Below are positions 1-9,976 of a stretch of 14,641 nt of DNA, in pieces. Position 1 is the first letter of the stretch. Each line of letters opens with the position of its first letter. Both the position numbers and the translations under genes were made by a program. Below the pieces are notes generated by a model. The model was not told the origin of the DNA. It ran no database searches and was given only the letters and a program-made list of their open reading frames with translations. The DNA comes from Porticoccaceae bacterium (GTDB lineage: Bacteria > Pseudomonadota > Gammaproteobacteria > Pseudomonadales > Porticoccaceae): contig JALOAH010000086.1 in the NCBI GenBank assembly GCA_023228865.1, positions 1 to 14,641 of the forward strand. Reading direction: 5' to 3'.

Positions 1-109
1 CCACATCTCTAGGGTCGAGATTGCGACCGGGAAGCAAGCGCACATCGCCAAAAGGGGAAAACAGCTGTTCCACTCCCGGCATATTTTCGTCAGCAACGAT
101 TTTGACCAT
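1..109 (-). CDS. pdxB: Erythronate-4-phosphate dehydrogenase, N-terminal fragment (cut by window edge)
   Basis: Reading leftward from an ATG at 109-107, 36 codons run off the window. The translation begins MVKIVADENMPGVEQLF and continues with FGDVRLLPGR, matching the start of E. coli PdxB (MKILVDENMPYARDLF, then GEVTAVPGR). PdxB oxidises 4-phosphoerythronate in the DXP-dependent route to pyridoxal 5'-phosphate, in the cytosol. Only the first strand-helix of the substrate-binding domain is visible; the NAD-binding domain and catalytic residues lie outside. The start lies 20 bases after the epmC stop, so it is probably the third gene of the operon. The ribosome site is weak (AGGG about 10 bases upstream). 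The identification rests on the short DENMP-type N-terminus, which is distinctive, plus its position beside epmC. Confidence 0.85.
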   Translation of the reverse strand, partial: MVKIVADENMPGVEQLFSPFGDVRLLPGRNLDPRDV

Positions 110-129
110 TGAGTTGGCAGCCCTGGGTT

Positions 130-687
130 TTACAGTTCCAGCTGTTGATAGCTGTCGGGGTTGAGTGCGTCCACTGTACCGTAAAAGTGCGCCAGGGCGC
201 CGATAAATTGTGCCGGACGCGGAGGCAATTCACCATTGCAGTAGGCCACTGCCTGGCGCCGCAGGGCATCAAGAAAATCTACGGAAGGCTCCGTGGCGCC
301 GACGTCTCCGGCGGAAAGATTATCGGCGCTGACCCTGAATTTAATGCCCGCAGCAATGGAAAACAGCCATTCCAGCGCCTGGGGTTTCACCTCTACCTGC
401 TCAAAGGCGCGCTGCTGGTTTAATGTGCGCCCATCCGGGTTGTACCAGTAGCCGAAATCCACCCGCCGGCGGCGCGCTTCCCCGGCAATACACCAATGGG
501 CGATTTCGTGAAGGGCGCTGGAGAAATAATCCTCCCGATAAAAAATGTGGTGGTTGGGGCAGTCCTCGTTCGCAGGCTGATAAAGGGGTTCATCCGCACC
601 GCCCACCAGCAAGGTGTTGTAGGCATCAAAAAAAGTTTCCCTGAACAGGAATTCCAGCTGAACAGCCTGTGGCTGGCTCCCTTTCAT
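130..687 (-). CDS. epmC: Elongation factor P hydroxylase (YfcM/EpmC family)
   Basis: 185 residues, against 182 in E. coli EpmC. EpmC hydroxylates the beta-lysylated lysine of elongation factor P after EpmB and EpmA have acted; EF-P relieves ribosome stalling on proline runs. Family signatures are the metal-binding HEIAHWC at residues 60-66, VDFGYWYNPDGR near 76-87, and FEQVEVKPQALEWLF near 95-109, all nearly identical to E. coli. An in-frame ATG ten codons upstream (717) exists. I chose the ATG at 687 because it overlaps the stop of the preceding gene as ATGA, is preceded by a purine-rich GAGGGCTGGGG, and gives the family's usual length. Translation is therefore probably coupled to the cyclotransferase-like gene. 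pdxB follows 20 bases downstream. The EF-P gene, epmA and epmB are not in this window. Confidence 0.95.
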   Translation of the reverse strand: MKGSQPQAVQLEFLFRETFFDAYNTLLVGGADEPLYQPANEDCPNHHIFYREDYFSSALHEIAHWCIAGEARRRRVDFGYWYNPDGRTLNQQRAFEQVEVKPQALEWLFSIAAGIKFRVSADNLSAGDVGATEPSVDFLDALRRQAVAYCNGELPPRPAQFIGALAHFYGTVDALNPDSYQQLEL

Positions 688-1154
688 CCCCAGCCCTCGG
701 CATCGGCTTCGTGACATTGAACCTGGCAGAGCCAGCGAAAATACTCCCCGGATAAAAAGGGTTTGCCTTCAAGCAATTGATTGAGATACCAGCGCAACGG
801 CAGAACATCCTCGCCAATGTTGGCTGGGTTGGCGACATAGACCCAGCCGGGAATCACCCCCTGGTCAGTATGAACGGGGAAACGCTCCCTGCTGTAATAC
901 CTGGGTGTCCCTTCAAAGGGATCCATCAGTTCGATCTGCTGCTCATCGGCAAGGCGGTAGAGAACCCCTTCAACAACCTGCCCCGGCGACCAGCCCACAT
1001 TGGCGCAGGCCCACTGGGCATTGTGCCTGGAACGCTTGTTGAAACGCAGCGCCATGTTCTGCAGCTTTCCGGGCATGGCGTCAACCACGGCAAGCCCCCG
1101 CTGCGCCATGCGCGCGGGATTCATATTGGATCCGTAGGCAAAATAATAGGGCAT
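684..1154 (-). CDS. Gamma-glutamylcyclotransferase-like (AIG2/GGCT fold) protein
   Basis: 156 residues from the ATG at 1154. The N-terminus MPYYFAYGSNMN carries the YGSN loop that binds the gamma-glutamyl group in this fold. DPFEGTPRYYSRE (residues 78-90) carries the expected catalytic glutamate, E81, in the usual EG...Y.R setting. Enzymes of this fold release 5-oxoproline from gamma-glutamyl compounds, but many bacterial members have no assigned substrate, so the exact reaction is not claimed. An earlier start at 1178 would add eight residues ahead of the conserved MPYYFAYGSN and is less likely. A modest GGA lies about ten bases before the chosen ATG. There is no signal peptide, so it is cytosolic. 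It is first in an apparent operon with epmC (ATGA overlap) and pdxB. No convincing minus-strand promoter was found in the 129 bases upstream. Confidence 0.88.
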   Translation of the reverse strand: MPYYFAYGSNMNPARMAQRGLAVVDAMPGKLQNMALRFNKRSRHNAQWACANVGWSPGQVVEGVLYRLADEQQIELMDPFEGTPRYYSRERFPVHTDQGVIPGWVYVANPANIGEDVLPLRWYLNQLLEGKPFLSGEYFRWLCQVQCHEADAEGWG

Positions 1155-1184
1155 GGAGCATCCAAAAAAAGTTGGCACAGGCTA

Positions 1185-1213
1185 TTGTGCTCGGCGTTAA
1201 TCACGGGTACCTT
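1185..1213 (+). promoter_or_regulatory. Weak candidate sigma-70 promoter for the plus-strand gene
   Basis: TTGTGC at 1185-1190 and TACCTT at 1208-1213 are 17 bases apart, which would give a leader of about 65 bases before the ATG at 1284. Each box matches only about half of the consensus. A competing pair, TTGGCA at 1172 with TTAATC at 1197, has a 19-base spacer. The intergenic region must hold a promoter for this divergent gene, but its exact place is uncertain. Confidence 0.25.
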
Positions 1214-1220
1214 AGCAAGG

Positions 1221-1277
1221 GATGGCTGCATTCTTCCAGAGCCATTTCGGTTTTTCACCGACACCATCTCGAGGAGG
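1221..1277 (+). promoter_or_regulatory. Leader with alternative hairpins and Shine-Dalgarno of the plus-strand gene
   Basis: The ribosome site GAGGAGG occupies 1271-1277, six bases before the ATG at 1284, and fixes the start. Upstream, ATGGCT (1222-1227) can pair with AGCCAT (1240-1245), and TCGGT (1247-1251) with ACCGA (1257-1261). GATGG (1221-1225) can instead pair with CCATC (1264-1268), which excludes the first hairpin. The loop of the first hairpin holds CTTCC (1233-1237), which can pair with GGAGG (1273-1277) using one G-U pair. The stems are seen; regulation is an inference. Confidence 0.35.
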
Positions 1278-1283
1278 CGTATT

Positions 1284-1979
1284 ATGACTACCTCAACCGA
1301 CGACCACAACTTCAACAATGTGGTTGATCTCTTCTCCGGGAAACCCTATTCCCAGCGTCACAGTCACCGCATTATTCGTCTCGCCCCCGAACTGGACGGC
1401 CTGGAAATGATCTATTCCAATCAGGCGCATCCAGACAAGTTCTTCAGTATCAAGATACTGTGCTGGGCGCTGCGGGCAAATGACGAAGTGGTGGGGCTTG
1501 TGCCCTGGCTGAATAAGCTGACCCCCTGCTGTGATATTCAGGATCCCCTGAACGGCAAGTGGGAAGGCTATTACGATCCCGGTATCGACGAAGTCTTTTT
1601 CGATCCGCCAATCCACAAAATTGTCGAACTGGAGTCTGCGGCGGAGTATTACGAAATGGATTGGGAAAGCGATGAGGATATCGTTCAGGAAATTCCCGAC
1701 ACCATCGGCACCCATGCGGTGCTGTCCAGTGACGGCTTCCGCTCAATCCTCCTGAAAGAGGTTATCAGCTGGCGCTTGCAGGCAAACGGCAATGTATCCG
1801 GCATGCTGGTGGACGACGACAAGATCGTTGACACCCCGGTACTGCCCGGCGACAACTGCCTGTTTCCTGCCAACAGCAATGAGGCGTTCCGCTATTTCTT
1901 TCAGCACCACATTGCCAACAAAATCAAAGCGCAGGATCCAGAAGCCATAGCGGCAATTTCCAGCCTGGTGGAAAGCTGA
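1284..1979 (+). CDS. Unknown 231-residue acidic protein with internal duplication
   Basis: I do not recognise the family. The ATG at 1284 is chosen for its strong GAGGAGG site six bases upstream; the open frame runs further upstream only because it lies antisense to the cyclotransferase-like gene. There is no signal peptide and no membrane segment, so a cytosolic protein is likely. Two segments resemble each other: residues 58-73 (ILCWALRANDEVVGLV) and 160-176 (VISWRLQANGNVSGMLV). They share W.L.AN..V.G followed by a hydrophobic pair, and each has a TP pair about 20 residues after its tryptophan. A central stretch (about 117-140) is strongly acidic. Other notable pieces are GYYDP (95-99), FDPPIHK (106-112) and FFQHHIANKIK (205-215). 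It is the only plus-strand gene here, divergent from the cyclotransferase-like gene and convergent with ispD, so it is its own transcription unit. Codon use looks like that of its neighbours, with no obvious sign of recent transfer. Confidence 0.85.
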   Translation: MTTSTDDHNFNNVVDLFSGKPYSQRHSHRIIRLAPELDGLEMIYSNQAHPDKFFSIKILCWALRANDEVVGLVPWLNKLTPCCDIQDPLNGKWEGYYDPGIDEVFFDPPIHKIVELESAAEYYEMDWESDEDIVQEIPDTIGTHAVLSSDGFRSILLKEVISWRLQANGNVSGMLVDDDKIVDTPVLPGDNCLFPANSNEAFRYFFQHHIANKIKAQDPEAIAAISSLVES

Positions 1980-2066
1980 GGCTGGCAGCGGACTTAACAA
2001 AAAGGAGAAGTGGAAAAATTACCTTTAATATAGGCAATACTGACAAAGCCATTTGCGACTATTGAG

Positions 2067-2127
2067 AAATACTTGCCTGTTTTTTAACAGCCTTTGCCCT
2101 GATTTTGGGCAAATCAAGTATTTTTTT
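2067..2127 (+). terminator. Branched (three-stem) rho-independent terminator of the plus-strand gene
   Basis: An outer stem AAATACTTG (2067-2075) pairs perfectly with CAAGTATTT (2115-2123) and runs into T at 2121-2127. Inside it are two further hairpins: CTGTT (2077-2081) with AACAG (2086-2090) around a TTTT loop, and TTTGCCC (2093-2099) with GGGCAAA (2107-2113) around seven bases. Junction bases are only 2076, 2091-2092 and 2114, giving a tight three-way junction followed by the T tract. The T tract is on the plus-strand side, so it mainly ends transcription of the gene that stops at 1979. It may also affect transcripts arriving from ispD, whose stop is at 2176. Confidence 0.7.
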
Positions 2128-2175
2128 CCTCAGCATTTCCTGCCTCATAGCCTATCTTTTTTATAACCCCTGCTT

Positions 2176-2877
2176 TCACTGTCCCAACTGCTCCGCCTGC
2201 CAGGAGAGAATAGCTGCGGCGATAGCGATGTCTTCCTCACGGGTGATTTTGATATTGTCCCGGCAGCCGGGAACCGCTTCCGGGGAGAATCCCGCCAGTT
2301 CCACCGCCATGGACTCATCGGTGGGAATGATTTGCTGCAGCAGCGCCTGGCTCAGGGACTCCACCAAGAGACCATAACGAAACATCTGCGGCGTCATTGC
2401 CGACCACAGGGTTGAGCGGTTTTGAGTGTTGGTAATTTTACTGCCATCGGCGACAACTTTAATGGTATCGCTGACGGGAGCCGCGAGAATGCCGCCAACC
2501 GGAGAGTCCTTGAGGGTTTCCAGCAGGCGCTGAATATCGTCAACTCTCACGCAGGGACGGGCGACATCATGAACCAGCACCCAGTCGTCATCTGCCGCTT
2601 GTTCCGCCAGGGCGGCGAGGGCATGGCTCACAGAATGGACGCGCTCACTGCCACCGGTTACTGATCTAATGAGGGGGTGGCGACTAATTTCCAGGGTTTT
2701 CCAGTGCACGTCTTCGGGGTGAATGGCAACCACGATTCCCGCCGCTTTTACCGCCAGCAGACGCTCAAGGGTATGCTCGATAACGGTTTTACCGGCGAGC
2801 AGGGCATACTGCTTGGCAATGTCTCCGCCAAAACGGCTGCCGACGCCAGCAGCTGGCACTACAAACCAAAAGCTCAT
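2176..2877 (-). CDS. ispD: 2-C-methyl-D-erythritol 4-phosphate cytidylyltransferase
   Basis: 233 residues, close to the 236 of E. coli IspD. It joins CTP to methylerythritol phosphate in the MEP pathway to isopentenyl diphosphate, as a cytosolic homodimer. The nucleotide-binding loop PAAGVGSR (8-15) and K22 in AKQY correspond to the catalytic Arg and Lys of the family. GGSER (75-79), HDVARPC (103-109), DTIK, MTPQMF and NIKIT near the C-terminus are the other signatures. The ATG overlaps the ftsB stop as ATGA, so translation is coupled to ftsB. The usual pathway partner ispF, often next to ispD in other gammaproteobacteria, does not follow; a convergent unrelated gene does. The gene before the operon's end has no clean minus-strand terminator in the 196-base gap 1980-2175. 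Confidence 0.97.
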   Translation of the reverse strand: MSFWFVVPAAGVGSRFGGDIAKQYALLAGKTVIEHTLERLLAVKAAGIVVAIHPEDVHWKTLEISRHPLIRSVTGGSERVHSVSHALAALAEQAADDDWVLVHDVARPCVRVDDIQRLLETLKDSPVGGILAAPVSDTIKVVADGSKITNTQNRSTLWSAMTPQMFRYGLLVESLSQALLQQIIPTDESMAVELAGFSPEAVPGCRDNIKITREEDIAIAAAILSWQAEQLGQ

Positions 2878-3242
2878 TCGCTGAATATCTCCACGGGCAT
2901 TGCATCCCTGGGTTCATCTTCTTCGACGGGCGGTGGCGGCGGCAATTCCTTTGGCTGCTTCACTTCACGCCGTTTTTCCAGAACGAGAAAAAAGCTTTCA
3001 TCCTCTTTTATCATGCCGAGGTCGGTACGCGCCCGCTCCTCAATGGCACCCGGATCTTCCCGCAGCCCTTCCACCTCTTCGGCGAGAATACGATTGCGCT
3101 CTGCCAGCAGGGCATTGCGGGATTTTTGCTGCTCCACCTGACGGGACAGTTGAACCTGCTGGGCAAAACTGCCCTCGCCAAACCACAGGCGGTATTGAAA
3201 AACCAGCAGCAAAAAGACCAGGCCAATGAAAAGCCAGCGCAT
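2874..3242 (-). CDS. ftsB: Cell division protein FtsB with proline-rich C-terminal tail
   Basis: 122 residues from the ATG at 3242. FtsB is a bitopic inner-membrane protein that joins FtsL and FtsQ at the septum and helps activate the FtsWI septal synthase. Residues 3-17 form the membrane helix, followed by QYRLWFGEGS (E. coli QYSLWFGKNG), a periplasmic coiled coil (about 27-62), and the conserved AIEERARTDLGMIKEDESFF (66-85) that contacts FtsQ. E. coli FtsB has 103 residues. The extra length here is a tail with five successive prolines (101-105) and an acidic end. The open frame extends to a TTG at 3281, but that would place the start inside the best promoter, so the ATG is preferred even though its ribosome site is weak. 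The stop overlaps the ispD ATG. Confidence 0.93.
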   Translation of the reverse strand: MRWLFIGLVFLLLVFQYRLWFGEGSFAQQVQLSRQVEQQKSRNALLAERNRILAEEVEGLREDPGAIEERARTDLGMIKEDESFFLVLEKRREVKQPKELPPPPPVEEDEPRDAMPVEIFSE

Positions 3243-3282
3243 AGGGTTGCGGAATATTTTCTTATACGGAAAACCAATCAAG

Positions 3283-3310
3283 TGTATACAACCGTCCTAA
3301 GTATTCACAA
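3283..3310 (-). promoter_or_regulatory. Candidate sigma-70 promoter for ftsB-ispD
   Basis: On the minus strand TTGTGA (3310-3305) and TATACA (3288-3283) are separated by 16 bases, placing the start of transcription near 3276 and a leader of about 34 bases before the ATG at 3242. It lies directly downstream of the eno terminator, where a new promoter is expected. A second -10-like TATAAG lies closer to the gene, with a less well placed -35. Confidence 0.4.
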
Positions 3311-3320
3311 AAATATTCGC

Positions 3321-3352
3321 AAAAAAGAAAGGGCAGCCTTTAAGACCACCCT
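3321..3352 (-). terminator. Rho-independent terminator of eno
   Basis: Reading the minus strand, AGGGTGGTC (3352-3344) pairs with GGCTGCCCT (3338-3330) around a TTAAA loop. This makes nine pairs, three of them G-U, followed by TTCTTTTTT (3329-3321). It begins 24 bases after the eno stop and separates the pyrG-kdsA-eno unit from ftsB-ispD. Confidence 0.75.
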
Positions 3353-3376
3353 GTCAATTCCGTCGCCTCAGCGAAC

Positions 3377-4705
<1,329 letters not shown>

Positions 4706-4743
4706 TCAACAGCGGTCACCCTCTAATCTATTTTTGGCAAGGC

Positions 4744-7372
<2,629 letters not shown>

Positions 7373-7421
7373 TTAAAAAGATGCTCAAACAACCACTAAT
7401 CGCAAACCCTTGGCGGCCCTG

Positions 7422-8825
7422 TCAAGTTGGCGGCGCCACGGGCGCGCCGCGCAACTCCCGCTGTAACTGTCGCGTTTGGCCAGTCCAGTGCACCCGAACT
7501 CCGACCTCGCCGGGGTCACAACCACAGCCGGCACAGACAAACAGATCCGCCACCGCTGCCAACCCACCGTTGATATAGACCAGTGGCGCCAGGTTGCGCA
7601 GCCAGGGTTCAAGGCCGTATTCCTGGAACAGTTTTTTCAGCGGCGCCGACCCCGATCTGCCCAGGGGTCGACAGCGCTCGCCACCCTGGCGAAAGCGAAT
7701 TTCAATTTTATCTGTTGGCTGAACTCGCAGGGCATTGCCACCTTGACCTGGGGCAAACTGCAATTCAAAGCCATCGCCAAGAGGCAAGGGGTTGGCAAGC
7801 CCGGCAACAGGGAGGACATCAACGCGACAATTGCCGGATTCCGGTGCCGCCAGCCCCCACGGCTGCGGCGGCAGCAGAAAAAGCCGGTTGCGAAAACGGC
7901 GAAACTGCCCCCCCCGCCACGAAACCCTGGGGGCGGCATCTTCCCTGGCGCGAACCAAGTCCGTCATCACCGCGCTCAGAGTATGGACACCAAAAGGCGC
8001 CAGCCCCTCAAAGGCCACCCACTCGCGCAGTAAATTGTGCTGACGGGGTTCACTCAACCCCATAAAAGCGGCGAGATCAATGCTGGCGCCGAGGCGTTCT
8101 GAGCGTCTATCGGCGGCGACAAGATCTTGCTCAGCCCGCTCCACCAGCAGGCGATTGGCTTTAGCGCATTGGCCAGCACTGCGCACCAGGCGCTGGCGGT
8201 AATCCGGCCAGCGTTTAGCAATGGCGGGAATCACTTCATGGCGCAGATAGTTGCGGTCAAAGGTTGTCCCATCATTGGACTCGTCGTGAATCCAGCGAAG
8301 ATTTTTGTCTGCGGCATAGGTTTCCAGGTGCTGGCGACTGTAACCCAGCAAGGGGCGCAACAATTGTCCTTCCCCCAGGGGTCGCGCTGCTGGTATTCCC
8401 GCCAGCCCCTTGGGGCCTGAACCCCGCAACATTCGGTATATGAGGGTTTCAACCTGGTCATCCTGGTGATGGGCCATGAGCAGGAAATCCCCAGGTTGCA
8501 GCAATGCCTGAAAATAGTCGTAACGCCCGCGCCGCGCCGCCTGTTCCAGCCCCTCGCCGGTTGCCTCAATACGAAGCTGATGGTGAATAAACGGAATCGC
8601 CAACAGCGCGCAAACCTGGCGGCAATGCTCCTGCCAGTAGTCGCTGTTTGGGGACAGATGTTGATTGATATGCACCGCCCGCAGTTTTTCCCGGGGCAGT
8701 TCGGCACTGGCGGCGTCGAGCAAAACAGAGGAGTCGAGACCGCCGCTGTAGGCGATATAAATCTGCGGCGCCCCACTCAGTTCAGAGAGGTATGGGGTCA
8801 GCAGGGGTCTGGCGAGGGAGGCCAT
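7422..8825 (-). CDS. tilS: tRNA(Ile)-lysidine synthase
   Basis: 467 residues; E. coli TilS has 432. It attaches lysine to C34 of the tRNA-Ile with anticodon CAU, so that it reads AUA and is charged with isoleucine. The N-type ATP pyrophosphatase loop SGGLDSS is at residues 27-33, followed by VHINQHLSPNSDYW, MAHHQDDQVET and RGSGPKGLAG. The C-terminal tRNA-binding domain shows GGERCRP (381-387), KKLFQEYGLEPWLRN and ADLFVC. An unusual C-A-G-C-G-C cluster occurs at 431-436, near the C-terminus. It starts 23 bases after accA stops and is probably cotranscribed with it, although its ribosome site is poor. The last codons are GC-rich and can fold into a strong hairpin (7430-7450), but no T tract follows, so I do not call a terminator. 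Confidence 0.96.
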   Translation of the reverse strand: MASLARPLLTPYLSELSGAPQIYIAYSGGLDSSVLLDAASAELPREKLRAVHINQHLSPNSDYWQEHCRQVCALLAIPFIHHQLRIEATGEGLEQAARRGRYDYFQALLQPGDFLLMAHHQDDQVETLIYRMLRGSGPKGLAGIPAARPLGEGQLLRPLLGYSRQHLETYAADKNLRWIHDESNDGTTFDRNYLRHEVIPAIAKRWPDYRQRLVRSAGQCAKANRLLVERAEQDLVAADRRSERLGASIDLAAFMGLSEPRQHNLLREWVAFEGLAPFGVHTLSAVMTDLVRAREDAAPRVSWRGGQFRRFRNRLFLLPPQPWGLAAPESGNCRVDVLPVAGLANPLPLGDGFELQFAPGQGGNALRVQPTDKIEIRFRQGGERCRPLGRSGSAPLKKLFQEYGLEPWLRNLAPLVYINGGLAAVADLFVCAGCGCDPGEVGVRVHWTGQTRQLQRELRGAPVAPPT

Positions 8826-8848
8826 TGCGAACTGACCGGCACTTGGCG

Positions 8849-9796
8849 CTAGTTGCCGTAGGACATCAGCCTGTCAAACCGTTTTTTCAGCAATTGATCC
8901 AAAGGTACAGATTTGAGCTGATCCACCTGGGTGACCAGCCTCGACTTGAGGGTATTGGCCATGGTTTCCAGATCCCGATGGGCGCCGCCCGGGGGTTCGG
9001 GAATGGTTTCGTCGACGATGCCCAGTTCTTCAAGAATTTTTGAGGTGACACCCATGGCTTCTGCGGCCAGCGGCGCTTTTTCCACGGTTTTCCAGATGAT
9101 ATTGGCGCAACCCTCGGGAGAGATTACAAAATAGGTGGCGTACTGGAGCATATTGAGTTTGTCGCCAACACCGATGGCAATGGCGCCGCCGGAGCTGCCT
9201 TCACCGATCACCGTGCAGATAATCGGGGTGCGCAAGCGCGACATGACCGCCAGGTTCTGGGCGATGGACTCGCTGATGCCGCGCTCTTCGGAATCGATAC
9301 CGGGATAGGCTCCCGGCGTGTCGATAAGGGTTAAAACCGGCAATTTAAAACGCTCGGCCATTTCCATGAGGCGCAGAGCCTTGCGATAACCCTCGGGCTT
9401 GGGCATACCGAAATTGCGATAGACTTTCTCGTTGACGCCACGGCCTTTTTCTTCGCCGATAACCACCACCGGGCGACCATCGAGCCTGGCAATACCGCCG
9501 ACAATGGCTTTGTCGTCGCCAAAATGGCGGTCGCCGTGAAGCTCGTCAAAATCTTCAAAGACCCGATTGATATAGTCCATGGCATAGGGGCGCTGGGGAT
9601 GACGCGCCACTTTGACAATATCCCAGGCACTGAGATTGGCATAGATGGTTTCCGTCAGGCGCCGGGATTTATCCTTGAGCTTGGCGATCTCATCGGAAAT
9701 ATTGAGTTCATTGTCGTTGCCAACCAGCTGTAATTCTTCAATTTTAGCTTCAAGTTCGGCAATGGGTTGCTCAAAGTCGAGATAGTTCAAGTTCAT
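8849..9796 (-). CDS. accA: Acetyl-CoA carboxylase carboxyltransferase, alpha subunit
   Basis: 315 residues (E. coli 319). With AccD it transfers the carboxyl group from biotin on AccB to acetyl-CoA, giving malonyl-CoA for fatty acid synthesis. The N-terminus [20 protein letters not shown] matches E. coli [20 protein letters not shown], which fixes the start at 9796; the frame extends 13 codons upstream without conservation. Family signatures include [54 protein letters not shown] and [10 protein letters not shown]; the glycine-rich segments form the oxyanion holes of the crotonase-like fold. AGGA lies 12 bases upstream of the ATG. tilS follows 23 bases downstream. Upstream is a candidate promoter with a consensus -10 at 9848-9853. 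In many relatives dnaE lies directly upstream; here a small unknown gene intervenes. Confidence 0.98.
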   Translation of the reverse strand: MNLNYLDFEQPIAELEAKIEELQLVGNDNELNISDEIAKLKDKSRRLTETIYANLSAWDIVKVARHPQRPYAMDYINRVFEDFDELHGDRHFGDDKAIVGGIARLDGRPVVVIGEEKGRGVNEKVYRNFGMPKPEGYRKALRLMEMAERFKLPVLTLIDTPGAYPGIDSEERGISESIAQNLAVMSRLRTPIICTVIGEGSSGGAIAIGVGDKLNMLQYATYFVISPEGCANIIWKTVEKAPLAAEAMGVTSKILEELGIVDETIPEPPGGAHRDLETMANTLKSRLVTQVDQLKSVPLDQLLKKRFDRLMSYGN

Positions 9797-9847
9797 TCTT
9801 TTGGGGAATCCTGTCTCAAGCAAAGGGGGCAGCAAAGGTTGCCAATT

Positions 9848-9853
9848 ATTATA
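9848..9853 (-). promoter_or_regulatory. Candidate -10 box of accA-tilS promoter
   Basis: The minus strand reads a perfect TATAAT, which would start transcription near 9841 and give a leader of about 45 bases. No good -35 is found 16-18 bases upstream (a G-rich stretch lies there), so this promoter may need an activator or be weak. Confidence 0.45.
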
Positions 9854-9947
9854 CGCAACTTATCCCCCCACCCATAGCCCTGAGACCGCTGGGGAGACAA
9901 ATTGGTCATTACGCCGAAACTTAAAGAAGAACGCAACGCCTTTATTT

Positions 9948-9974
9948 CCGGTTAGCGCACCCCCGCGCCACCGG
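9948..9974 (-). other. GC-rich stem-loop directly after the small exported-protein gene
   Basis: CCGGT (9948-9952) pairs with ACCGG (9970-9974). Inside, GCGC (9955-9958) pairs with GCGC (9965-9968), around a six-base loop. It begins two bases after the TGA at 9977-9979. No T tract follows on the minus strand, so it is not a standard terminator; it could stabilise the 3' end of the message or block read-through into accA. Confidence 0.35.
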
Positions 9975-9976
9975 GA

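Noticed and set aside
777..1283. Upstream extension of the plus-strand gene to position 777
   Set aside because: The extension overlaps the cyclotransferase-like gene in antisense and lacks a ribosome site; GAGGAGG immediately before 1284 marks the real start.
2001..2030. Seven-codon GTG frame after a strong AAGGAG in the gap downstream of the plus-strand gene
   Set aside because: The spacing from ribosome site to GTG is only two or three bases and the peptide would be seven residues; no evidence of function.
7430..7450. GC-rich hairpin at the end of tilS as a terminator
   Set aside because: It is within the coding sequence and no T tract follows on the minus strand, so it does not meet the standard for an intrinsic terminator.
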